DNA from: Streptomyces chattanoogensis
GTDB lineage: Bacteria > Actinomycetota > Actinomycetes > Streptomycetales > Streptomycetaceae
Reading direction: 5' to 3'
Length of the DNA: 64,000 nt
Assembly: GCF_001294335.1 (NCBI RefSeq)
Contig: NZ_LGKG01000079.1
Span: 1-64,000, forward strand
The stretch's first letter is position 1; the number at the start of each line of letters is the position of its first letter. Of the stretch, positions 8,587 through 17,169 are shown piece after piece. The notes under the pieces were generated by a model. That model saw only the letters and a list, made by a program, of their open reading frames with translations, ran no database searches and was not told where the DNA came from. The position numbers and the translations under genes were made by a program.

Positions 8587-8811
8587 TTGTTGAAGCAGGT
8601 CGTTGAGCAGTTGAGCGACCTGGCAGATCAAGCACCGGTTGCCGCGCTGGGGGCTGTGGCAGTACTGGAGCGCACCACCGTGTGTATCAGCCGTGCCGCC
8701 GCCTGCAACGCACAGGCGGACGAGGTGCCGTGGGGCGCGATCGGGAAGTCCCTCGGGCTGACCGAGCAGGACGCCCGCTCCTGTTTGACCAGCTACACCT
8801 TCCGGCGCTGA
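8587..8811 (+). CDS. Small hypothetical protein, possible HTH-like tail
   Basis: A 74-residue ORF beginning at TTG 8587. No ATG or GTG lies in frame between it and the upstream stop at 8530, and no good ribosome-binding site is visible, so the start, or even the gene, is doubtful. The composition is protein-like: an amphipathic first half (LSDLADQAPVAALGAVAVLE) and a segment VPWGAIGKSLGLTEQDARS that resembles the two helices of a helix-turn-helix, ending in YTFRR. It could be a small DNA-binding protein or the surviving end of a larger regulator. Confidence 0.35.
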   Translation: MLKQVVEQLSDLADQAPVAALGAVAVLERTTVCISRAAACNAQADEVPWGAIGKSLGLTEQDARSCLTSYTFRR

Positions 8812-9112
8812 CTCGGCCGCAGCCCTCCGCGAGGGGCGCCGAGGATCGTCTCCGGGAGGCCGTGAGTTCGGCTTCTTCGGGAAGCTTTGCTGTCTGTCGA
8901 TGCTATGGGCCCGCTGGAAGGTTCGGAAGGTTCGGCGGGCAGCTCGCTCATCGTCACGGTTTTCCCTCATGGGCATCTTTTGCCGCGGTCCGCAACAGAT
9001 GCTAGCCTTTTCGTGAGTTTATTCAATTCTCGTCATCATGGTTTATTTGCCGTAATCGGTAATGCCTCACCCAGACACAGCCGTGCTCCGCGGCTGAACC
9101 TGGAGGTGTGAT
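8812..9112. other. Intergenic region, AT-richer promoter for the M43 peptidase
   Basis: I see no gene here. From about 9000 the sequence is unusually AT-rich for this window (runs such as TTTATTCAATTCT), suggesting the promoter and leader of the peptidase gene at 9113. GGAGGTG just before its ATG is the ribosome-binding site. Confidence 0.5.
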
Positions 9113-10060
9113 ATGTCCGAGAACGATGCGGCTGCCGCTCCTCCCCGCCGAGGGTGCGGCACGATGCCGGTGCACCATCTGCTGATGGCCGAGAACCCGG
9201 AATACGCCGCAAACCGTGTCCAGATCGAGAACCAGGCATTCGCCTACGAGACGGGCGCCGAGGCAATGGCGCGTGTCGGCGTGACCCGCATCCCGGTCGT
9301 CGTGCACGTGGTGTTCAACACCGCCGCACAGAACATCGGCAAGGACCAGGTCGTCAGCCAGATCAAGGTGTTGACCCAGGATTTCCGGGCGCAGAATCCG
9401 GACATTGAAAGGGTCCCGCCGGTCTGGAAACCGCTCGTGGCGGACAGCCGCATCGAGTTCCACCTCGCCACACAGGATCCGCAAGGAAAGCCCACCGACG
9501 GCATCACCCGCACACAGACCGGGACCACGAAATTCAACTTGCGGACCAATGCCGTCAAAGACTCGTCGCGCGGCGGTCATGACGCCTGGCCCGCCGACCG
9601 CTACCTCAACCTCTGGGTCTGCCCGCGCATCTTCGATCCCGGGGACCCCGACGAGGTGCTCGGCTATGCCCAGTTCCCGGGTGGCCCCGCAGCTACGGAC
9701 GGGGTGGTCATCGGCCACCAGTTCTTCGGTACCACCGGCACCGCCTCCGCTCCCTTCAACGGCGGGCGCACGGCGACCCACGAGGTGGGCCACTGGCTCA
9801 ACCTGCTGCACATCTGGGGCGATGACGACGGCGGCTGCAACGGCAGCGACCTCGTCGCGGACACGCCGAACTCCGGCGCGCCCAACTTCCAAACCCCGGC
9901 CTTCCCCCGGCTGTCCTGCAGGAATGGGCCCGACGGCGACATGTTCGTCAACTACATGGACTACACCGACGACAAGGCCATGTTCATGTTCACCAAGGGC
10001 CAGGTAGCCCGCATGGCGGCCACTCTCGACAGCGCCCGGTCGTCCTTCAACGGGGCTTGA
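9113..10060 (+). CDS. M43 (pappalysin-type) zinc metalloprotease
   Basis: The 315-residue protein has the extended zinc motif HEVGHWLNLLH (His223, Glu224, His227, His233) and a Met-turn in NYMDYTDD (Met282), the signature of M43 metzincins. Cysteines near 241 and 269 lie where cytophagalysin-like members form disulfides. The family cleaves proteins outside the cell, yet this N-terminus (MSENDAAAAPPRRG) is not a signal peptide. The start is well supported by GGAGGTG upstream. It may act inside the cell, leave by a non-Sec route, or have lost its leader. Expression seems to be monocistronic. Confidence 0.88.
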   Translation: MSENDAAAAPPRRGCGTMPVHHLLMAENPEYAANRVQIENQAFAYETGAEAMARVGVTRIPVVVHVVFNTAAQNIGKDQVVSQIKVLTQDFRAQNPDIERVPPVWKPLVADSRIEFHLATQDPQGKPTDGITRTQTGTTKFNLRTNAVKDSSRGGHDAWPADRYLNLWVCPRIFDPGDPDEVLGYAQFPGGPAATDGVVIGHQFFGTTGTASAPFNGGRTATHEVGHWLNLLHIWGDDDGGCNGSDLVADTPNSGAPNFQTPAFPRLSCRNGPDGDMFVNYMDYTDDKAMFMFTKGQVARMAATLDSARSSFNGA

Positions 10061-10244
10061 TGGGAAGGTAGTTGGTGGCGTGCCCTGCTCGGCTACCAGG
10101 ACCGCGCGAACAGCGGCGAGGACCTGATCGACCCGCACCGCCGCGGGGCACCGTTCTCCTTCCCGCAGATGGACGCACCGCGCCCGCATGGCGCGGTGGT
10201 CGCGGGACAGCGCGGTGACGTGCCCTCCGGAGCTGTGAACGCTC

Positions 10245-11720
10245 TCAGGGGCGCAGCGTCCCCCACCACAGCGCCCACGGTACGAACAGCACCGCCGTCA
10301 CCATCACCGTCGCCCGCGCCGCTGTCTGCCGGACGGGCCTCGCCCCGGCTGGCGCGTGCTCGAGTCGCGGACGCCGTGCCGTCACTGCTGCCGCCCCGGT
10401 CAGTGCGACCACGGCGACGCTCAGCACCTGCGCCACCAGCCATCCCACCGGCCGTCCCGCCACGACGGGTGCCGCCGCCCCGTCGCCCGCGATGAAGACC
10501 GCGAGCGGGCACAGCAGCGTTGCCGTCACTGCCGCAAGGCCCAGCCCGGCCAGCCAGCGCCACAGGGACACACACCGGCGTGTGTGAGGCCGCGCGCGTC
10601 TGGTGATCCGTCGCAGCGCCCCGCTCACCGGGTAGGAGGCGAAGCCGAGGAGCAGCAGTACGGGAGTGAGCCAGGCGTACCAGGTGCCGGCGACGGCAGT
10701 GCTGGCGGCTGCCTGCGGTGGTGCGGGACCGGTGTGGGGCACAGGAGGGTGCCCGGAGGCGACTGCATGCACCCAGGAGGTCATCGTGTCCATGTAGCCG
10801 GGGGCCGGCGCGCCCAGCCGCTTGCCTTGGTAGACGGGCCCCCCGATGCGGTCGAAGCCGTCCGACGTCCGATGGCCGTTGTGCGCGGTGTGGTGGAGGA
10901 AGCGGATGACCACGTGCGCGTTGCCCGCCTTGGCCAGAGCACGCTGAAGAACGCGAGCGCTCTCGCGCGGCGGTACCTGGATGTCGTGATCGCCCCACAG
11001 CGCGAGTACCGGAGTGCGGTGCAGGCGCTCCCACATCGGCAGCGGATCGTAGTCACCCTCCGGGAACAGGCCGGTGGAGTCCATCAGTTGGGCGGTCGGC
11101 CCCGTCATGGCGTGCAGGTAGGACCCGGTGATGCCCCGGTGCCGCAGACGGTTGGCGAGGTGCCAGGCTTGGGTGCGCAGTGGGGAGTGGCCCGGACCGC
11201 CGATGGTGATCACGAAGGCGACGTCGGAGGAGCGTGCGGCGGCCAGTGGGGCGACCCAGCCGCCCTCGCTGAATCCCCACAGGCCGACGTGGCGCGGATC
11301 CACACCCACCCGGCCGGTCAGCACCCGCACCCCGGCCAGGGCGTCCTCGGCCAGCAGCCCGAAGTCGCGGTCCAAGGTGGAGTAGCCCACCGTCCGCTTG
11401 TCGTAGACCAGCGTCGTGATGCCTGCGCGGGCGAAGGACTCGGCCTCCTGCCGGTACTCCTCCCGCGGGCCGGGCCCCGACCCGCCGACGAGCACGATCC
11501 CGGGCCGTGCCCGCGTCGTCCGAGTCGTGACGGGGCTCAGCACCGTCCCGTGGAGCGTGAGCCCACCACCGCCGCGAAAGGAGACCTCCTGGCGCATCAG
11601 ACCATCGCCGTCCGGGCCGCGGCCGGCGGCATGGGCCGCCGGCGCGGGCAGCAGCACACCTGAAGCCGCCCACACCGCAACGACCAGCGCGAAGATGAGG
11701 CGATTGCGGGAGAGCGTCAC
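10245..11720 (-). CDS. Secreted/membrane-anchored alpha/beta hydrolase with four C-terminal helices
   Basis: The 491-residue protein begins with a signal peptide (hydrophobic residues 8-30, cleavage near AHA-AG). An alpha/beta-hydrolase domain follows, with the nucleophile elbow GFSEGG (Ser151), an acidic residue in LWGDHDIQVP and a late His in LHHTAHNG. After about residue 345 come four membrane helices, an unusual addition that would hold the enzyme on the outer face of the membrane. Substrates of this dienelactone-hydrolase/peptidase-like group are esters or small peptides; the true one is unknown. It starts with GTG at 11720, overlapping the stop of the HTH gene (GTGA), so both lie in one operon. 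Confidence 0.82.
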   Translation of the reverse strand: MTLSRNRLIFALVVAVWAASGVLLPAPAAHAAGRGPDGDGLMRQEVSFRGGGGLTLHGTVLSPVTTRTTRARPGIVLVGGSGPGPREEYRQEAESFARAGITTLVYDKRTVGYSTLDRDFGLLAEDALAGVRVLTGRVGVDPRHVGLWGFSEGGWVAPLAAARSSDVAFVITIGGPGHSPLRTQAWHLANRLRHRGITGSYLHAMTGPTAQLMDSTGLFPEGDYDPLPMWERLHRTPVLALWGDHDIQVPPRESARVLQRALAKAGNAHVVIRFLHHTAHNGHRTSDGFDRIGGPVYQGKRLGAPAPGYMDTMTSWVHAVASGHPPVPHTGPAPPQAAASTAVAGTWYAWLTPVLLLLGFASYPVSGALRRITRRARPHTRRCVSLWRWLAGLGLAAVTATLLCPLAVFIAGDGAAAPVVAGRPVGWLVAQVLSVAVVALTGAAAVTARRPRLEHAPAGARPVRQTAARATVMVTAVLFVPWALWWGTLRP

Positions 11721-12292
11721 CGTGTGCTCTCCTCGCGGCTTATCTCGGGAAATCCGAGCAGGCGAACGAGAACGGCGCGCGCATCGGGCGCGGCCTCCTC
11801 CTGCGACGGGGAGTACCGGTGGATCAGCGCGATGTACTCCTCGAAGAACTCCCTGAGCCGGCCTGGATCGAGCCGTAGCGTGGCACGGGAGAAGATTGCC
11901 GCATCAGCCCAGGGCCCGAGGGCGTCGCGCGCATCCTCGAACTGCCGGACACTCTCGACAAGTTCGGCGAAGTTGAGCCGGTGCATCTGCGTCAGCACCT
12001 CCCGCATCTCCGGCGTCTGCCGGCTGTACGGCGGGAACCGGCGGTCCCCGGGCACCGCCCGCCACCACCGCTCCCGCCCCTTCGCCAGCTCAGGCACCTC
12101 CTCGATGAACCCGTGCTTGGCCATCTGGCGCAGGTGGTAGCTGGTCAGGCCGGTGCTCTCGCCGAGCTCGCGGGCGAGTGCGGCGGAGTTGACCGGCCCC
12201 TTCCGCAAGCACTGCTCGATCTTCTGCCGCATGGGGTGCGCCAGGGCCCTGAGGGCCTCTACGTCGGTGATCTCCTGAGGTTCAGGTGCCAT
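11717..12292 (-). CDS. ArsR-like winged-helix transcriptional regulator
   Basis: The 191-residue protein has an N-terminal winged helix: EALRALAHPMRQKIEQCL, then LARELGESTGLTSYHLRQMAKHGFIEE, characteristic of the ArsR/HTH_20 group. A helical C-terminal domain with FFEEYIALIHRY is typical of Streptomyces helix-turn-helix proteins that pair with other genes. It is the first gene of an operon with the membrane-anchored hydrolase, overlapping it by four bases. The ATG at 12292 has no Shine-Dalgarno sequence and sits directly after a promoter-like -10 element, suggesting a leaderless mRNA. It probably regulates its own operon through the inverted repeat at 12323-12341. Confidence 0.85.
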   Translation of the reverse strand: MAPEPQEITDVEALRALAHPMRQKIEQCLRKGPVNSAALARELGESTGLTSYHLRQMAKHGFIEEVPELAKGRERWWRAVPGDRRFPPYSRQTPEMREVLTQMHRLNFAELVESVRQFEDARDALGPWADAAIFSRATLRLDPGRLREFFEEYIALIHRYSPSQEEAAPDARAVLVRLLGFPEISREESTR

Positions 12293-12299
12293 GCGAAGC

Positions 12300-12341
12300 A
12301 GCCTAGAGAGTGCAAACGACCCTTGCAAAGCAATTTTGCAA
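12300..12341 (-). promoter_or_regulatory. Promoter with embedded operator of the ArsR-like gene
   Basis: On the minus strand, TTGCAA (12323-12328) and TAGGCT (12300-12305) form a -35/-10 pair with a 17-base spacer. Initiation would fall at about 12293, next to the ATG at 12292. The -35 box overlaps a perfect inverted repeat, TTGCAAA-GCAAT-TTTGCAA (12323-12341), and an extra TGCAAA half-site is at 12311-12316. A repressor bound here would block polymerase, which fits autoregulation. Confidence 0.6.
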
Positions 12342-12502
12342 CTTCGCGCCCTCCGCCTGGAGCGGGCCGTTGAGGCCTTTGCCGCCTGCTGCTCTGCCGC
12401 GGTTCTCTTCCCCCGGCCTGACCTCCCTGACTGCTCCTCATGACCCAATGACCCATCCACGGAACAGCATGTGATGCCGGGATGAACTGCCAAGTGGCAG
12501 GG

Positions 12503-12528
12503 CTGCCCCACACCAGGATGTGGGGCAG
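12503..12528 (-). terminator. Hairpin terminator after the hypothetical gene 12656-13186
   Basis: CTGCCCCACA (12503-12512) pairs perfectly with TGTGGGGCAG (12519-12528) around a six-base loop. It lies downstream of the minus-strand gene that stops at 12656 and upstream of the ArsR-like operon. It has no strong U tract, which is common in Streptomyces. Confidence 0.6.
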
Positions 12529-12655
12529 TTGTCGTCGGCAGGGGTGCCTCGTGACGCCGCAAGGAGCTCGACCAGCGGTTGGACTCCCGTAGGCCGAATC
12601 AGCGGAGGGCCGCACCACGAGCGTCGCGGGCCCTCCCGATCACGGTGGGGCGTCA

Positions 12656-13186
12656 TCAGGCAGTCCGGTCGGCCCCGCCCGCACGGCTATGGAAGTGCTC
12701 GATCCCGGACCAGGGCGGCGGTCCGCCGAGCTGCCAGTCAAAATTGCCGTGGGAAGGGTCGAGCGAGCGGCGCGCGGCGTTGACGAAGTCCAACTGTGCC
12801 TGCACAAGGCCACTGTGTATCTCCTTGAGCCCTTCCAGCGTCTTGGGTCGCCCGTCGAGAATGAGGGTGAACTGCTCGACGAGTTCGGCGATGCGCGCGG
12901 CGGCAGAACCGACGCGGTTGTCTGCGAGGAGGCTGACGGACACCAGGGCCGCGTTGAACTGCTCCCAGCGGGGATTGTGCGTGCGGTCGTCCAAATACGC
13001 CTGCCGCAGTTCGATCTCGACTGCTGTGAACTCTTGCAGGAAAGTCTCGTACGCGACTGTCTGCTTGTCGCGCATCCACTGGCGATCCTGGTTGCGCCGG
13101 CCGACGACGGCGCCCATGTAGACGCCCAGGATGGTGGTGCCGGCGCCGACGGCGGTGGGTATGAGTGCTTCCCAGAGGGCTGCCAT
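12656..13186 (-). CDS. Hypothetical single-helix membrane protein
   Basis: The 176-residue protein starts with a hydrophobic helix (about residues 5-27, with TAVGAGTTILGVYMGAVVG). A soluble helical domain follows, containing RRNQDRQWMRDKQTVAYETFLQEF and a repeated leucine/acid pattern that suggests coiled coil. It would be anchored by its N-terminus with the bulk in the cytoplasm. ATG 13186 is chosen because AGGGAG lies six bases upstream and the helix follows at once. The pattern resembles small actinobacterial membrane proteins of unknown function; I cannot assign a role. Confidence 0.7.
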   Translation of the reverse strand: MAALWEALIPTAVGAGTTILGVYMGAVVGRRNQDRQWMRDKQTVAYETFLQEFTAVEIELRQAYLDDRTHNPRWEQFNAALVSVSLLADNRVGSAAARIAELVEQFTLILDGRPKTLEGLKEIHSGLVQAQLDFVNAARRSLDPSHGNFDWQLGGPPPWSGIEHFHSRAGGADRTA

Positions 13187-13245
13187 GGTTCTCCCTGCTT
13201 CGGTGGTAGGGGTGAGGGCCACGATTTGTCATCAAGTTCGTCAAG

Positions 13246-13345
13246 TCACGCCCACATCAACAGCGATGTGAGGGTGGCTGGCTGGTTCGTACGACTCGGC
13301 GATCTTGTCGTACCGGGTTGCGATACCGCGGAAGCGCTTGAGGCC
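13246..13345 (-). pseudogene. Remnant of an IS5-like transposase (C-terminus, frameshifted)
   Basis: Reading the minus strand, one frame gives LKRFRGIATRYDKIAESYE and a neighbouring frame continues as ATLTSLLMWA before a stop at 13246-13248. Together these match the conserved end of Streptomyces IS5-family DDE transposases (RFRGIATRYDK...ASLLMWA), with a frameshift between the halves. The rest of the transposase and the terminal repeats are not visible. It is a scar of an old insertion between two host genes. Confidence 0.7.
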
Positions 13346-13605
13346 GATCCCGCTCCTGATCCGTGAGGTCGCCCCGCCCCTCCCCGCCACACGCCAGCGC
13401 CGGGGCGACATGAATACTGCCTGGTCACGCGCCCCACCGGGCAGCTTCTGGGGCCGTCCCCGCCGTCCCGAAATCATCGTCTCGGCGGACCACTTGGACA
13501 TCACCCGTTGCCTGGAGTCTCCGAAACCCTTACGTTGAGCCGCGCCTGACTCCGACTCAACCCGCCGTCCTTGCGACGGGCTTCGGAAGGAAACGGAAAC
13601 CCCCC

Positions 13606-14970
13606 ATGCGTAAAAACACCTCCATACGAACCACCTCCACTCCCACCCCCAGACGCCTCTCCAGGCGTACCGGCATATCCGCCGGCATAGGCGCCGTGGC
13701 ACTGTTCGCCACCGTGGCAGCCACGGTAGCCACGGCCCAAGGCGCCATCGGCACCCCGGCCCCGCCCCAGCACAACCAACCCACTACTCACCACGTCGAG
13801 TACTTCACCGGAGCGGGCACCCACCCCCGGCAGACCACCGTCCCCGCCCCCAAGCCGCTTTCCCGCTCCGAAAAGGCCGCGATCGCCTCCGACGGCGACG
13901 TCACGCCCATCGTTCAGAACGGCCCCGTCGACAAAAAGCTCGATGTCGTCTTCATCGGTGATGGCTACACCGCCTCCCAGCAGGAGGACTTCCACGACGA
14001 CGTCCGCGCCAAGTGGGCCAAGATCACCGCCGTCGAGCCGTATGCCTCCTACACCGGCCTGTTCAATGTCTGGGCCGTCGACGCCGTCTCCAACGAGTCC
14101 GGCGTGTCCGGCGACCCGACGCAGGACGTGGTCCGCGACACCGCCCTCGACTCCGCCTTCTTCTGCGACGGCACCGAGCGACTCCTCTGTGTCGACACCG
14201 GCAAGGTCGAGTCGTACGCCTCCAAGGCCCCGGCCGGCGACCTGGTCGTAGTCCTGTCCAACTCCACCAAGTACGGAGGCGCCGGCTACAACGACGTCTC
14301 CTCGCAGGTCGGTTACGACGGCATCGCCACCGCCTCTTCCGACAACGACCAGTCCGATCAGATCGCGGTCCACGAGACCGGCCATTCGCTCGGGAAGCTC
14401 GCCGACGAATACGACTACGGTCAGGACGGCACCTACACCGGCCCCGAGCCGGCCCAGGCCAACCTCACCACGCTCTCCGCCGACCAGATGACCGCGCAGC
14501 AGCAGAAGTGGTACCGCTGGATCGGCCAGCAGTCGCCGGACGGCGGTACGGTCGGCGCGTACGAGGGTGGCGGCTACTACCAGTACGGCCTCAACCGCCC
14601 CACCGAGAACTCGATCATGCGCACCCTCGGCCGTGAGTTCAACCTCCCCGGCCGCGAGGCGATGATCGCGGGCTTCTACCGCTACGCGAGCGTGCTGACC
14701 AGTCCGGTAGCCACCGACCGACCCCTGACCCGCAAGGACCGCATCCGCATCACAGCGTCCCCCTCCGCGCAGGTCAAGTGGTACGTGGACGGCCATGAGA
14801 CCAAGTCATCGCGCGGCAGGAAAACGGTCACACCCCGCACCCTCGGCGTCCCCGCCGATGGCCGCACCCACACGGTCACAGTCAAGGCCACCGACCGCAC
14901 GGACGCGGTCCGCGACCCGGCATTGCGCAAGCTGCTCTTCGGGTCACTGAAGTGGCGGGTGGTTTCCTAG
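13606..14970 (+). CDS. Secreted M64 (IgA-peptidase-like) metallopeptidase
   Basis: The 454-residue protein has a twin-Arg-containing basic N-terminus and a hydrophobic stretch (about 23-45) forming a signal peptide. A peptidase M64 domain follows, beginning near DVVFIGDGYTASQ. The active-site motif is HETGHSLGKLADEY (His256, Glu257, His260, Asp267). A small beta domain with VKWYVDGHETKSS forms the C-terminus. M64 enzymes are extracellular zinc endopeptidases, named for a clostridial IgA protease; in soil actinomycetes general protein degradation is more likely. A strong hairpin follows at 15002, so the gene appears to stand alone. Confidence 0.9.
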   Translation: MRKNTSIRTTSTPTPRRLSRRTGISAGIGAVALFATVAATVATAQGAIGTPAPPQHNQPTTHHVEYFTGAGTHPRQTTVPAPKPLSRSEKAAIASDGDVTPIVQNGPVDKKLDVVFIGDGYTASQQEDFHDDVRAKWAKITAVEPYASYTGLFNVWAVDAVSNESGVSGDPTQDVVRDTALDSAFFCDGTERLLCVDTGKVESYASKAPAGDLVVVLSNSTKYGGAGYNDVSSQVGYDGIATASSDNDQSDQIAVHETGHSLGKLADEYDYGQDGTYTGPEPAQANLTTLSADQMTAQQQKWYRWIGQQSPDGGTVGAYEGGGYYQYGLNRPTENSIMRTLGREFNLPGREAMIAGFYRYASVLTSPVATDRPLTRKDRIRITASPSAQVKWYVDGHETKSSRGRKTVTPRTLGVPADGRTHTVTVKATDRTDAVRDPALRKLLFGSLKWRVVS

Positions 14971-15001
14971 CCGGTCTGGCCGGTTCTTGAATGAGCAGGG
15001 A

Positions 15002-15038
15002 GATCGCCGTTGCCGCGCACCGTCCGGCAACGGCGATC
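15002..15038 (+). terminator. Strong hairpin terminator after the M64 peptidase
   Basis: GATCGCCGTTGCCG (15002-15015) pairs perfectly with CGGCAACGGCGATC (15025-15038), giving a 14-bp stem and nine-base loop, 32 bases after the stop codon. It could stop transcription in both directions. Confidence 0.8.
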
Positions 15039-15226
15039 GCCACATCGGCGGGAGTGGGGACCGCAAAGCGTTGTTGACCAACTGGACGGCGCTGGGCACG
15101 ACCGTGCTCCCACAGAGCCAGGCCTGTCCAGTCGGAGCCATAGCCCGTGGTCCACGACGGCATCGTGGCGGCCGGCAGTCAGGTGCTCGACGCGCTGAAC
15201 CCATACGGTATTGACGGCGCCTCCGT

Positions 15227-15946
15227 TCAGGGCGCCGGCCTGGGATCAAGCCACAACGCTTCGGACACGGCGCACAGTTCGCCCTCCGCCGTAGCGAGCG
15301 CCACACCCATTATGTGCTTGCGGCCGGACTCCGACAGCAGCCACGCATACGCAATGTACGGCTCACCTGCGGTGACTGGCCGCAGAATTGTGCCCGTGAG
15401 CGATGCGGTGACCGCGCCCGGACGCTGCGTGCCGAGAAGGCGGCCCGCCCAGTTTCCCGGGCAGTCCAGGGCGCCCCAGACCAGTCGGTTCGGGAGGAGT
15501 CCGTCCGGGTCGGCGAAAGCGGGGGACGGGACCAGGGCAGAGGCCACAAGGTCGCGGCCCGGCACCGGTGCGCAGTGCATACGCAGGCCGCGGTCGGCGG
15601 TGCGCAGACCGCAGCCGAAGCAGTCGACCACACCCGACGGCGGCGCCGCCCGAAACGCCTCGGTCGCGGCAACCGCCTCGTCCCAAGAGGGTGCGGCCGG
15701 CCTGTCGAGCAGCAGCTCGGCGGGGCGCGCAGTGGCAAGGGGCCGCTCGGTCTCGCCCAGCTCCACGCCTCCTCCTGCCGTTTCGGAGATCGGCACGGGC
15801 ACCTCCGTCGGCACCGGCCCACGGAAGTCCACCCGTACCGTCTTCGCCTTGGCTCGCTCCGCCAGCACACCGGCGACGTAGCCGCCGAAGGCCACACCGG
15901 GATAGCCAACGAACAGCCCTGGCACCACGATCGCGTCAGATCTCAT
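15227..15946 (-). CDS. Thioesterase (hotdog-fold)-like protein
   Basis: The 239-residue protein contains DCFGCGLRTADRGLRMH in its middle, the Cys-rich segment seen in PaaI/acyl-CoA thioesterase-like actinobacterial proteins. It also has FGGYVAGVLAERAKAKTVRVDFRG-like and NWAGRLLG segments consistent with two hotdog units. Such proteins hydrolyse or bind acyl-CoA or related thioesters in the cytoplasm. The ATG at 15946 (MRSDAIVVPG) is the best start, since upstream sequence lacks coding character. It has no operon partner. The substrate is unknown. Confidence 0.65.
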   Translation of the reverse strand: MRSDAIVVPGLFVGYPGVAFGGYVAGVLAERAKAKTVRVDFRGPVPTEVPVPISETAGGGVELGETERPLATARPAELLLDRPAAPSWDEAVAATEAFRAAPPSGVVDCFGCGLRTADRGLRMHCAPVPGRDLVASALVPSPAFADPDGLLPNRLVWGALDCPGNWAGRLLGTQRPGAVTASLTGTILRPVTAGEPYIAYAWLLSESGRKHIMGVALATAEGELCAVSEALWLDPRPAP

Positions 15947-16513
15947 CTTGATCACCGTCTCACCGTATCCCCGGGGCAGCTCTCCGCCGGTCCTGGACAG
16001 GGAAAACGGGCACTCCTGTGCTGTTGCTGCGGCGCTCGGATTCCGGGGCAAGTGACGATCTCACCGGCCCAGGACAGAAACACCGACCCGGATCAGGTCG
16101 TGTACGAGTTGGTGGGCTTCTACATGGTCCTGAAATGGCCAGGGGTGATGCCGACCGACGGCCCTCCGGAGGCAGACATGGTGCCGTCGCCGCACCTCTC
16201 TAGCTGATGGTGCTGTCTGGAGCCCCAGAGCGCCCGCTTCCGGCTCGAACTTCTTGCCGCCCCGTGCACCGGCAACTACGACCCCAGCGGTAGGGGCGCC
16301 ATATTCTTCGCTGTTCCGGCTGCGGCGCAGATCGGGCGCAACTACATGCGTGAGAAGGCCCTGGAGGGCCAGCACGACGACGCCGTTGGTCACTCGTCGG
16401 GCCGAGGCGGCCGGGACGCGCTCGCATCACGCCTGCACCGTCGACCGAGCGGTCAAGCCCCGCGCGGCAGGCACACTGCGGCAGACGCAGGAATGACGGG
16501 CTGCAAGGACTGC
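15947..16513. other. 567-bp stretch with no confident gene
   Basis: Short open frames exist on both strands, but none has a good start, ribosome site or recognisable motif. A minus-strand frame between 16200 and 16393 (TNGVVVLALQGLLTHVV) has a protein-like hydrophobic run and could be a decayed gene. I could not identify it. Confidence 0.4.
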
Positions 16514-16538
16514 AACTCCCCTTAAAGGAAGGGGAGTT
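16514..16538 (-). terminator. Hairpin spanning the stop codon of the gene 16522-17169
   Basis: AACTCCCCTT (16514-16523) pairs perfectly with AAGGGGAGTT (16529-16538), with a five-base loop. The TAA stop of the minus-strand gene lies inside the hairpin, so the terminator overlaps the last codons. Confidence 0.65.
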
Positions 16539-17169
16539 CCGATATCCGGCTATCGGAGGTGAGGCCCGCGGCGGCAGCCGTTCTGAGCGCGGAGTCCAGG
16601 TCGAACGGGCGGGTGCGGTCCGGGTCGGCGCAGCCGAGCACGGGCAGGAGAACCTCGGCGGTCAGCGCGCGGGCCCGGGCGGCGGCGAACAGTGCGTCGG
16701 CGAAGGCATACGCCTCGTTCAGGTCACCGACTTCGTAGTACGGCTCGAAGAGGCGGCAGTTGAAGCCGCTGTACGGGGCTCTCACGAGGCCGCTGCCGTC
16801 GTCCGCACCGTCCGTGGGCACGCGGTCCTGTGTGCCGTCCGCATCGGCCCAGTGGAAGAAGCCGATGGGAGCCTTGGCCCGTACCGTACTGCGTAGCCCG
16901 CGGTCGTCCCTCGCCCAGGCGTCCCGCAGCCAGCCGGGTCCCGCCGACAGTGCCTGTGGGAGGTCGTCGTAGAGATCGCCGGAAAGCTCGTGGTCCTTGC
17001 CCATGAGGACGGCCCTGTCGCCCCCGAACGGAATCAGCTGCCACCAGTTGCTACTGCCGTCGTCGTGGCTGAGACCGGTGTCGTCGACCCAGTACCCCTG
17101 CTCCGCCCCGGCAGCATGGACCACCGCCATGACGCAGCCCTCCAGCCACAGCTCCGCCAGATCCTCCAT
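16522..17169 (-). CDS. Conserved hypothetical cytoplasmic protein
   Basis: The 215-residue protein begins MEDLAELWLEGCVMAVVH and contains NWWQLIPFGGDRAVLMGKDHELS, followed by a Trp/Asp-rich middle (WLRDAWARDDRG, IGFFHWADADG) and YYEVGDLNEAYAFADALF. There is no signal peptide, membrane helix or catalytic motif I recognise. The WWQLIPFGGDRAVL segment resembles actinobacterial proteins of unknown function. ATG 17169 is preferred because coding character begins there. It is a single gene closed by a hairpin. Confidence 0.7.
   Translation of the reverse strand: MEDLAELWLEGCVMAVVHAAGAEQGYWVDDTGLSHDDGSSNWWQLIPFGGDRAVLMGKDHELSGDLYDDLPQALSAGPGWLRDAWARDDRGLRSTVRAKAPIGFFHWADADGTQDRVPTDGADDGSGLVRAPYSGFNCRLFEPYYEVGDLNEAYAFADALFAAARARALTAEVLLPVLGCADPDRTRPFDLDSALRTAAAAGLTSDSRISELPFL

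Noticed and set aside
12438..12700. Several short frames between the ArsR-like gene and the small membrane protein.
   Set aside because: They overlap a perfect terminator hairpin and lack starts or motifs.
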